Shown here: piece after piece, positions 54,897-64,000 of the stretch
Layout: every line of letters starts with the position of its first letter
Position numbering within the stretch: the first letter of the stretch is position 1
From: Agarophyton chilense
Taxonomy: Eukaryota; Rhodophyta; Florideophyceae; Gracilariales; Gracilariaceae
Reading direction: 5' to 3'
Assembly: GCA_030374765.1 (NCBI GenBank)
Contig: JARGXX010000095.1
Location: 2,790,001-2,854,000, forward strand
DNA length: 64,000 nucleotides
The notes under the pieces: model-generated
Seen by the model: only the letters and a program-made list of their open reading frames with translations
What the model was told of the DNA's origin: nothing
Databases searched by the model: none
Made by a program: the position numbers and the translations under genes

Positions 54897-54914
54897 TTCT
54901 AAGTCGGGAGACCA
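54897..54914 (-). promoter_or_regulatory. Primer-binding site of element B
   Basis: Three bases after the 5' LTR (element sense) the sequence TGGTCTCCCGACTTAGAA starts with the expected TGG. It is nearly identical to the corresponding site in element A. Confidence 0.75.
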
Positions 54915-54917
54915 AAA

Positions 54918-55551
54918 TGTCGTACAATCACCTCTGGGGTATGCTACTGTCTTGTCTCGGGAGCGTGGTGACGCTCAACCGTAGGGAGCGTGTTGACGCT
55001 CAACCTTAAAATGTACACGTAGTAAACCTCGATGGTAACAGGGCACAGTGAAAACCCGCAGGGGCAAACGGCGGGGCGACTAGTCTATACCGTGTAGGTA
55101 AACGATGGTAGGCGTCCACGTGCGGGAAAGCCTGTGTGGTAGTTGAGAAACGATGAACCAAAAGGTATAGTCGTGACCCAAGTGATGCCTGCCTTTATCA
55201 GATTAGGATGGGGGAGGTGCAGTTCCCTATATGCAGTGGACTGCACTCTCCAGATCACCTTGGAGGTGCCAGCAAGGCACGGTCTCTGACCTAGTGTCAG
55301 AGACCTGGCCAGCACTGGCTACAGTGCCAGGTGGCCACTCAACTACTGTACTAAAACACGCATAATTACAACTACTATCACTAACAATTACTCAACCAGA
55401 AGGTACATGTCAACACTACACGTGGCTGACAACACCTAGATGTTAGCTCTCCCGGAGCTACGTGTCCAATGATTCCTCGCATCCATCACCTACAAGGTCA
55501 GTGTAGGATATTGACAACTTTTAGGGTCAAACCTTCTACCACTATACGACA
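54918..55551 (-). repeat. 5' LTR of element B
   Basis: 634 bp with TGTCG...CGACA ends, matching 46838-47471 and the solo LTR at 4956-5588. Confidence 0.95.
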
Positions 55552-55860
55552 GCCGAAGAAAAAGCAAGAGTACAAAATCCTTGCAAGTCTTGAAAAATTG
55601 AATACTAACAAATATTTGTTTTTCCTTACACCAAAGCTATTTGCTTGCAAAAAATACTACAAAAATACAGTTGTAGTATATGTCTACTTATAATAGACCA
55701 AAGCTCACCATTAAACTATTATCATTTCAAAAGCTTTAAAATCTGTGAATTTGTAATGTGGTATTAGATCCTTGACTCCGAGAACGATGTAAAAAGTCCA
55801 GGTAAAACTTCCATTTCTAGACCAGTATTTCAGTAACTTTAGAAAATTTTACGCGTTTCA
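55552..55860. other. AT-rich stretch
   Basis: About 300 bp continuing the target sequence of element B. Nothing recognised. Confidence 0.5.
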
Positions 55861-55865
55861 ATACC

Positions 55866-56681
55866 TATAGAGCAATCCCAGATGAGGAAATACCTCTTTG
55901 ATGTTCGAGTCCCGCTCTCGCGGAGAGACGTAACTCAGCGAACGAGCCTTCGTGCCACCGATGCGTGGGTGTAAGACCACAGTGATTCAGGCTATACCTT
56001 CAAAGGTGATGAACTCAGGAAAAGGGGAAGAATCAAAGGGGGATCCAAGGACATGGATATTTCGTAGACAACAGCAAAATGTAGGGCGAAAGTGTAGGGC
56101 GAAAAAGAACGCACGAACAAGCGTACAGACCCATGAAAGGGGTGTCCACACTGGATAAGTGAAACCAAGACGGGTAGAAACAACCCTATACAGGGGAGGT
56201 GTACTGTTCTAAACACAGGAAAACCATCAAAAGAAAGAAACACACCAATAACAATGGTACAGTGACGCCTGAGATTCCCGAGGGTATAGATTAGCAGAAG
56301 CGGTCGCGGTTCCTTCCGTTAAGAGACGGAAACTCGCGTAGGCGACATAATCTAGAGCTAAGAACTCGATTACGACTTACTTGGTGGTAGCGATGGTGGT
56401 GAAGCCATCGCTTAAGTCTATTCTAGACAGTGAACTACACGTGTAGACTATAGTAGTGCAAACCAACCCTGGTCCATATACGTATCATGTGTGTAACCCC
56501 AGCTTGGCCCGTGCATCCGATTACAACGGTACTACTGTAGAGATTTAAATAGCATACCTTCTAAGGTGTCTAAAATACTAAAAACTAATATTACTTATAA
56601 ATGACGTGACGTGGTCCACGATATATCGGATAACATATGAATGGTGACCCGAACGGTTATAAGCGCACGCGTTGCTCTACG
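55866..56681 (+). mobile_element. Diverged solo LTR, family of the Helitron-inserted LTR
   Basis: It starts TATAGAGCAATCCC and ends GCGTTGCTCTACG, corresponding to both ends of 11392-12308. Perfect flanking 5-bp repeats ATACC occur at 55861-55865 and 56682-56686. Internal landmarks such as CTATAGTAGTGCA and CCTGGTCCATA follow the same order as in the other copy. No coding sequence. Confidence 0.8.
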
Positions 56682-56686
56682 ATACC

Positions 56687-57177
56687 TCTCATATGGATTA
56701 TAACAGCTTTTCTCTATCTTCTAGATGATATCAATCAGCAGGGACATGTTTTATTTATGTGCACTGACCTAATCAACTTCTCGCCTTAACCTTCCTTTCG
56801 CGCCATCTTTTGCAAACCACGCCGCTGAAAATACCCTCCCCGACACCGACTGTCTTGGAAGTATCTTCAGGCGCCCTTAGACGCCATGTGGCGTTCGGCT
56901 GATGCTGCCTATTTCTTTCTTAAAAATTTTTACATACCACTATACCATTACTTCCCCTTTTCTGGCACCTACTCGTATTTGCCACCAATTTTTGCAAAAT
57001 ACGCGCCCATACAAGCTACTGAAAACACTTTTCTCTTCAACAACAGTATCTGTTCTTTTTTATATCGCTAAGATGTGCTGATGAGTATACGGCCTTTTAT
57101 TTGAACAAAATGGTTCGACTTTCGTAATGTTAGCGGATAGTCAAACAGGTTAAAGGGCCAATGAAATGCCATTTTTC
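56687..57177. other. AT-rich stretch without recognisable gene
   Basis: Short frames only. Lies between two LTR relics. Confidence 0.5.
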
Positions 57178-57883
57178 TTTCAAATCCGCTCTTTTGGTAA
57201 GAACAGAGACCTGCACCAGATTTCGGACTGCCGAAGTGGTACTTGCGACAATAGGAATAAAGGTAGTAGAGCTACAAAACCAGCGAGCTCAGAGTTGGAT
57301 GTAAGGCCACTACTCGCCAGCGACGTTGAACAGTTCAACACTAGAACGTAGAATATTAGACGGCTCGAGGAATGGTTGTGGATTTATTCTCTATTATAAC
57401 TCTTCCGGATCTCCGATTGATGATTTCTAAGCGAGTGACAGAAGATTCATGATTTCCATGTTGTCTCCTTTACTTGGAGTCGGCGCTCATCTCTGGCACA
57501 TTATATACTGTGTACCAGGATAAGAGTCCAAATAGTATACAAAAATTACCCAGTGGTCAGCCATTTAGCCAGATCACTGTACAGGTGTGGGTCCTAATGG
57601 ACTTCTAGGTATAAAGGCTAGTAAAGCCGGACACGTGGATCTCCAGTACATGTACCGTTCCCAGTAGAAAAAATCTCTAAGAAGGGTCGCAAATGCGTGT
57701 GCGCCGTTGTCCCTCACCCGACTCGTGAAACAACGTGTTACACCAATATATCCTGCCTCTAGGAATTCTATGCTAGACGCTGCTTCATCTCATCTTGTCG
57801 ACTATACCTCTCATTTATGAGTTTCAACAGTGATTTTGCGAAAATTTATCCCATTCGTTCTTACGACCTAGTAGAATACTGCA
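57178..57883 (-). mobile_element. Relic LTR of the element A family, reverse orientation
   Basis: On the plus strand this matches the reverse complement of the element A LTR over its whole length, for example GTTGTCTCCTTTACTTGGAG near 57460, GGCCACTACTCGCCAGCGA near 57305 and GTAGAATACTGCA at its right end. Many substitutions and small indels show it is older than element A. CTTTTC-like sequence flanks both sides, but a duplication cannot be fixed. Confidence 0.82.
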
Positions 57884-58379
57884 CTTTTCAATTAGACTTA
57901 GTTTAGGCTTTTTTTAGATCGTATGAATTCAATCGAAAGTAACCTTTTTTGGATCGAGATTGTGTGCTCAATTATTTTGGTCTAAGCTCTTTCTGAACTT
58001 TGCATTATAGTTTTGTAGCCAGTAGGACATATAATCTTTCTAAATGCATCCAGCTTTTCAATTGGATGGAGATTGCGGTTGTAAGTGAGGTTGCTATCAA
58101 AAGTAGAACCTAGGAAACAGTTCTATTCGTTTCAAACTCCTTCGATTCCCTTGAAAATGATAGTGTGAGGAGCAAGCTTTTCATCGCAATGTGGGATATG
58201 AAGTGTAATTTGAGTATTGTGAAGTACTGGGGACGCAAAAGGAAGTAAAAAAGTCGACAGCAATGAGATGTTAAGTTTTTTTCGGCTTCTAAAAAACACT
58301 GCAACAAGTAAATCTTGAATACCAATTGTAACCTATGAAATACATATAATTTCATGTAATCTTAGTCTTGTACTTTTGC
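57884..58379. other. Unassigned AT-rich stretch
   Basis: No gene or repeat recognised. Confidence 0.45.
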
Positions 58380-59106
58380 ACTCACCAGGCTGAGCCACAC
58401 TATCCATTCCTCGCTCGGTAGTGCGGAACGCTTGCTCGCAAGTGCCACTGTTTCCTGGGGCGAGCGCACAATGATCACAAGCTCATCATACAGTTCGGCG
58501 AGTAGTACAAGTTTTGCGCCCAGCACTATTGGTTAGTGAATATATTTTATCTGCATTATTTCTATTAAAGTAAAGAGTTTATTACAGTATTCTACGCTTT
58601 ATAGGGGCTCGGCGATCTCGCATTGTCGCTCAGTAAATCTTCCTCAACCAGGTTTCGTAGCTCGAAGTTTCTTATGCTTTCGCGTGCTACTACTCTATTC
58701 GGAGGTATGGCTGCCATACTCATTTTAGACAAACCTAACACCTGTCTTCAAGGAAACTAATATCGCCGTTGGGTTGGCGTCTGTTGATTAATAATTGCCG
58801 TATTCTTGCCCTTGTATAGGGATGTTTCTATTTCATTTCCTTTGGCTCTCGTACCCTACGCCCCGTTCGCCCCTCTGACTGACCTCGATTTCCTCTCTCC
58901 CACTCGTATAGCTGACTTCCCTTTTGCACCAATACCCTTGGACCTATCCCTTCCAATCCATTCTACCCGCTTGTCGTGCCGATTTACCTCGAGATTGCAC
59001 CCCTACGTCGTGGTGCATTCCCGGAGAGGCTCTTTTTTAGTGCTACCCCATATATGGGAAGATAAAGAACGTCTTCGTGTCGCTTGGTCTCCTGAACTCG
59101 CACGAC
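58380..59106 (+). mobile_element. Relic LTR related to the solo LTR at 35071
   Basis: Matches 35071-35865 in order: TTACAGTATTCTAC, CTCAGTAAATC, TTTCCTTTGGCTCTCGT and CCCGGAGAGGCTC all have counterparts. Heavily diverged. Limits are approximate. Confidence 0.65.
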
Positions 59107-59289
59107 ATTTGTTTTGAATTGAAACGCTCTCTAGATAAGATTCTTGGGATTGGGCTATTTTCCGAAAAACTCGGTAGCACACGATATATATGAGTAATGT
59201 TGGCCACCACCAACGTGGATCGGATAAGTGATACATGCCAGATTGAACGGACGATGGTACTGTAGTAATTTATCATTGGCACTGTACTA

Positions 59290-59880
59290 ATTAGTTAAAT
59301 TAACTATAGGGAGCGAGCGATAGTATCATACTGTAGTACGTCTGCAACTTTGCCGACGTGCCCAGTAAGGCTCTCCCGGCTAGGTTTTTGGTTCTTTGTG
59401 TCATCGCCTTCGCGGGATACTCTACTCTTCCTTGGACGGATAGGGCGTTGCGTACGACCGGTCTATCCACCCTGGACATCCAAATTTATCGATTATTTAG
59501 AGTGTTTTTACCAGCTTTTGCGGTTTAGCCTTGTAAAGGGAAGGTTCCCAGCTTTGCCGTATTATTTTGATTCTCGTGGACATCCCTTCTCTTCCTTTTT
59601 CCGTTCTCTTTTTTTCTTTTTCTTTTTTCCCTTTCTTTTAGGGTGGTCTCCAGCAGTTCGTATACCGCACTAGCATTCCCACGCTTTCCAACACGGTAGA
59701 GTCGTCTCCTCTTTGGAGGAGACATACGCACCGATTAATGGACCGCCATTCTACCTTACCATTCTGTGCCAGTCGCAAGGCGCTGATCTTGGACTTACAC
59801 CCAACTTCGTCGTGTAGTCAGTTCAAGAGCTCTCACGCTGTGCTTGCCTCGTGAGAGGAAGATCCTAAACGTAATCTTGG
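59290..59880 (+). mobile_element. Second relic LTR related to the solo LTR at 35071
   Basis: Shares CGCCTTCGCGGG, GGTCTATCCACCCTG, CTTTGGAGGAGA and ACTTACACCCAACTTCGTCG with the same LTR. It lies 180 bp after the previous relic and in the same orientation. Could be part of a decayed element pair; no coding sequence lies between them. Confidence 0.55.
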
Positions 59881-62800
59881 TGTTTCCTATCTCTGGGTAA
59901 TGCACTGCATTTTCAAAGTTTCGACTTGCTTCTTGGTTCTTCTTACAAACTTCCACCTTTGTATCAAGAACGTTAGGCTCAATTTTTCATCTTATCTTTT
60001 GGGCGTATTCGTGCTTTATGATCACTAAACAGACGAATGGGTTCTTCAGCTGTCCCACAGCACCGAGTGTCGTCTCCGAATAGCCCTGGGGGTAGTTAGG
60101 GCGGCTTCGAGAGTTTCGTTTGTACTCGATTGACATTTCCAATCCAATTTGTCAACCGTATTATTAGTGGTGCCCATATATTTTTGATTTTCAGAAATAT
60201 TAAGTCTCATTCTAGCAAAAAGACGTTATTCGTCAAGTAGACGTATTCTTGAGGCAGTAAATCCTGATTCGATATTTAAAAGGTTGCAGAACTCTTCAAA
60301 ATCAACCTCCATCAATCTAAGTGCATGACACACGTTTAAAATGTGATCTAACCCAACACCTTTTACCACAAAGTTCAAAGGCTTCTTAAATGTTGACGTG
60401 AACGAGTGAAATAACTTTAGTTTTAGATGTTGCTTCGTGCCAGTATTACTGGATGTAGGTTCATATGAAATTATTTTATTCAGTTAGAATCGTTCTGTAA
60501 CGGAGATTGATTGACGAAAGTGGTAACCGTCGTCTAGTACGACAACATTGCTTCCATTAAGGCGCATATCTTCAGTATCTCACTCTAAATAATCGTACCA
60601 CTCAAGAAATTTCGTCTCTTTTACTGATATAACATATTTTCTAGGATGATCCAGACAATTTTCGTTAAAGAGCTCATCAACGCACTCGGGTTATTCCTTT
60701 CCGTTCTTCTTTTTTCATTTGTCATTCCACAATCAAATCATCGAAAATATCTCAAGTCAATACACGAAGATCATACGCTTTATTCTTGGTATGGTACTCA
60801 CTAACGAAGGATTTTGAAATGGGTTACTTCATATAGAAGTGGAAAATGGGATTAATCGGATTGAAAGCTGTAATATGATTGTAACAGACAGTTAAGGGAG
60901 CTAGCTTGGCACAGAGAGTCAACGCAGCTAACGTACAGCACTTAAATAGTGCTCCACTGTATTAAAGAGGTTTTCATAAATCACTCCGCATTCACCAACG
61001 AACGCTTTAAGGGGTTTTCGTGCCCGTGAATATTGTCAGAGCTCCAGCATAAGACGCAGCCCGACATTGTCAGAGCTATGGTATAAGCCGCAGCACGTAC
61101 CAATGGGCACGAGCACAAAAACAGACATCCAGCACAGTTGTAGACTAAACATTGAAAGAATTGGAGGGAGGGAGCAGACAAGCCTTTTCTTCAATGAACT
61201 CGATGAAGTTAGACATTACCTGTTCGTACTTTCATACGCAAAAGAAGACCTCACCGGAATATACGGAAACGCCTTACAGGAACTCACAACCGTACACTTG
61301 ATGGGACCACCCGAATGTTTTATTTTTTTCTTGAGATAATTATCTCGTGGCACTGCACCAGGTGCGCACCAAAGTACAGTAGCCCATCTGCCTCACTGCA
61401 TAACAAAAGGCACTGGGTCCAGATGAAGAAGGCAGAGGCGAACAAACAGTCACCTTACCACCATCTTGGTTAGCCCCTGGAGTCCTAAACTCGCTATCTA
61501 TTGAGCAACTTAATCCGATAAGAGAGTCGCAAGCTGCAATTATACTGGAAACGCCTCTGTGAATGTGACGCAGTAAAGGAAATGAATTCGTACCTCATTT
61601 TCGGATACTTTTGAAGATGTATTTTTGGAAACCTTATATGGTTGCATTGGTATCTGGCCATGTAGCGGTGTGTTACACAATGAATTGCTGGAGAATTGGG
61701 GTGGCTTCCTTATTGATGCACCTGTGAGAGATTCACTGTGGCACCCTGGCAGTGTAGTTTCCACGTTTATGGGCTGCGTAGATTGTGTCCCCAATTAGAT
61801 ATTGATATTAGTTACTTCTGTAGAACCTACTTAGGTGAGGCCAATCTCAACCTTAAGGCCACTGTGCATATTCAAAAGAGTCGCGGCCTCTTTCTAGAGT
61901 CCTGGTTCATATTTTTACCACTTTTATTGGATAACAACTCCATTTCGAGGGTAAATACGATTATTCTCGGTACGTTTAACTCTTGGGATTGTTCAGAGAA
62001 TTTGACTTGCCCTCTTTACTTTATAAGTGGTCAATGATCGTAACAAGACTATTCAAGAGTTCAGCGCCTGTAAAGGGATATTTTATTGGAGCTGATGGTT
62101 GTCTTTGCTTTATCTACAGACCTAGTTCTGCTTGCTGCACGGTTTCGTAGCTCGCTTTGGCTGTTTTTCCCTGGAACTTCTCCCGTGTTACGGTCCCTTT
62201 ACTTCCCCTAATTACCTTTTTCTCCCCAGTTTTCGAGAATTTACTCACCCCCTTTAAACCACATCCCCTATTTCGCTTCACCCATTCAGTTTGAGCCAGT
62301 TACCGTCTCCGGTCTTCCCATCTGTAACGCAATGACTCGTGGGTCAGCGGACGGGTCTCGACCGGTGGTAGCGTGGTAGAGCAGGTCCTAAGGTTGAATC
62401 CTTAACGGCGGCACTCCCAGAGTACTTGGTGTAATGAGCTGGAGTTTACTGCGTAGTCCTACAGTTTGGAGCTACGGAAACGATGGCTTAAAGACCAAAG
62501 GGTGGAACTAATACACCAAATGGGGTTATTTAGTATCCTAACGGTGCCTACCTTTCTCTAAATGAGAAGCATCACTCGAGTCAAGTAAATAGTACTGGCG
62601 AGGCGCTGAGGTCTCCCTGTCACGATAATGCTAATCTATTTCACTAATTAAAATAAATTAATACTCTACATGAGTCCACCTGAGGTCGACCCGTCCACGT
62701 GTCATTTGCAAGATCCTTCAGGGCCCAACGGCTTATAGGGCTCAACCGCTATCACCGCTCCCTCACAACTGCATCTGATCGACAGCTCTTTTTGCGAGGA

Positions 62801-64000
62801 TATACTTTGCGGTTGAGCGCTTTCCCGCTTTTTTCAGACTGTGTAGTATGTGTTATTTATTTATGTTGTTGATATTCTTTTTGTTTGCACATCGTCATGG
62901 GGCTGTTCTCTTGTGTTATTATACAGCTGTAGTTGGCCTACAGTCTCTTGATTAGACCTATCATTCAATCCAAAATGAATCTCCGGTCATCTTCTCTCAC
63001 ACACTCCTTCTTCCAAGAACAGCCGCTCCAAAGGCGGTAACCGCTCTCTACCATGCTATCTGTGGACATTATCCTCTCTATCGGCCGCTGTATTCAGTAG
63101 TAAAAAGCTAAACTTGAAGAATTGTAGTATAGGGACTACAAAGCGTACCAGAGGGTGTATGCATTGAGTTGAGGACGTTATTAAATAGAATGTGGACAAT
63201 ACCGTCCACCAATTAGCTGGGAAGGAGCAGCGACTGTAGATGCGGAAGCCGTAAAAGTGGTAAGGCCAATTTGGCACGATATACGTGGGCGTGCCAAGGG
63301 GGGCCCACTGCAGAGCAATATTTTTTGTTTGTTTCTTTTCTTAAAAGAAATAGACAGAACAGTAGTGACATAGTTTTGGTGCACCTCAGAAGTTGGGCCT
63401 GCCCGCCACCCGTGTCAGTAAAATTGCACGCACCCCTAGCCCTTGACCTTCGTTTTCTGCGCCTATCAGCAACTACCATGATCGGATTCTCTTCTTATTT
63501 TTCAGCTGTCTCTACCAATTGCCCGCTTCTGACCATGGCTGGAGAAAGGAGACCTCCCTTTCTTCCGAAAGACATTCGATGCTTTCGTTTGTAAGGTTGG
63601 TACACTTGCCCATAAGTGTTCCCAGCCGCTCGTACTATTCTGATTGTAAGAACTATCTTCCATTCGTCTCCAAACTTGGAAGTAGGATTCAATTTTGAAC
63701 GGTTTTGAAGAAGTTAGGAGTAAAACAAGAGACTCAAAACTGATCATACTTTCAAAAATATATCGTGTTTCGTACAGCTTTAAGGGCACGGCGGACTGTG
63801 ATCCACCCCGTCTTCTTTGGCTACCCTATATGGAGTTCTTGATTCCGCCTCGTCTGACTATCGGAGCCCTAAAGGGTTTGCGCATTCCTTCCTCGATTCG
63901 CTGGAAATCTGTAAAGACTTACTGCGTACAGGTTCTTGTTTATACCCTGAAGCACCGTTCAAAAAGAATTTAACGGCCACTACGAGCGCTAAGGGTCGTC
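59881..64000. other. Unrecognised terminal 4.1 kb
   Basis: Only short frames without known family. At 61030-61100 two short direct repeats (ATTGTCAGAGCT...GCAGC) stand in tandem. GGTTTCGTAGCTCGCTTTGG near 62143 resembles the LTR relic near 58655, so part of 62.1-62.9 kb may be another LTR remnant, but the match is weak. No gene or RNA is called. Confidence 0.4.

Larger units (their letters stand above)
46838..55551 (-). mobile_element. Ty3/gypsy chromovirus (element B), minus strand
   Basis: Two 634-bp LTRs (46838-47471, the 3' LTR; 54918-55551, the 5' LTR) enclose gag, protease, reverse transcriptase, RNase H, integrase and a chromodomain-like segment, all reading on the minus strand. Flanks are GCCAA (46833-46837) and GCCGA (55552-55556), a 5-bp duplication with one change. 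The LTRs differ at roughly 20 positions by eye. Frameshifts and stops affect most genes, so the element is defective. It is clearly a different family from element A, although both share nearly the same primer-binding site. Confidence 0.94.

Noticed and set aside
62360-62430. tRNA-like sequence (GGTAGAGCAGG ... GGTTGAATCC)
   Set aside because: The A-box-like and B-box-like parts are too close and no cloverleaf can be formed.

Overview
The window looks like nuclear DNA of a photosynthetic eukaryote, most likely a red alga. This is inference from three things: a plastid fibrillin/PAP gene, a bacterial-type glucokinase, and genes that are intronless or carry only two very short GT-AG introns. 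These sit in a small gene island between large blocks of decayed, nested transposable elements. I cannot name the species, and another algal lineage is possible.

Layout. 1-16.3 kb is a transposon graveyard: a Ty3/gypsy integrase relic, a 1-kb orphan repeat, two Tc1/mariner relics (one near a solo LTR), a Helitron (about 7.6-13.6 kb) whose helicase is split by a solo LTR, and a pogo/Tigger relic. 16.4-29.9 kb is the host gene island: an ABCG half-transporter (three exons), a glucokinase with a hydrophobic C-terminal tail, a plastid-lipid-associated protein on the minus strand, a DHH-DHHA1-CBS protein, a Myb/SANT-like protein and a PAP2-type phosphatase. From about 23.2 to 30.3 kb the island becomes much richer in G+C and in microsatellites.

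30.9-45.6 kb is one DNA transposon of about 4.2 kb, expanded to 14.7 kb by nested insertions. It has CCCTAGT termini and an ATAT target duplication. Its broken protein joins a DDE-like transposase region, a YqaJ-like nuclease and a Cys/His-rich C-terminus. Inside it lies a Ty3/gypsy chromovirus (32859-43385, duplication GCCTA, paired 667-bp LTRs), which itself carries a solo LTR of another family within gag. Between its chromodomain and 3' LTR this chromovirus has an antisense reading frame of 609 codons broken only by two TAG codons. A second chromodomain-type Ty3 element lies on the minus strand at 46.8-55.6 kb. From 55.6 kb to the end I see solo and relic LTRs and unrecognised sequence.

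How the parts relate. The host genes are individually transcribed and form no evident pathway, although several may serve plastid or membrane metabolism (fibrillin, PAP2, glucokinase, ABCG). The repeats record successive insertions with readable target duplications, so their relative order can be reconstructed. All transposase and polymerase genes seen carry stops or frameshifts.
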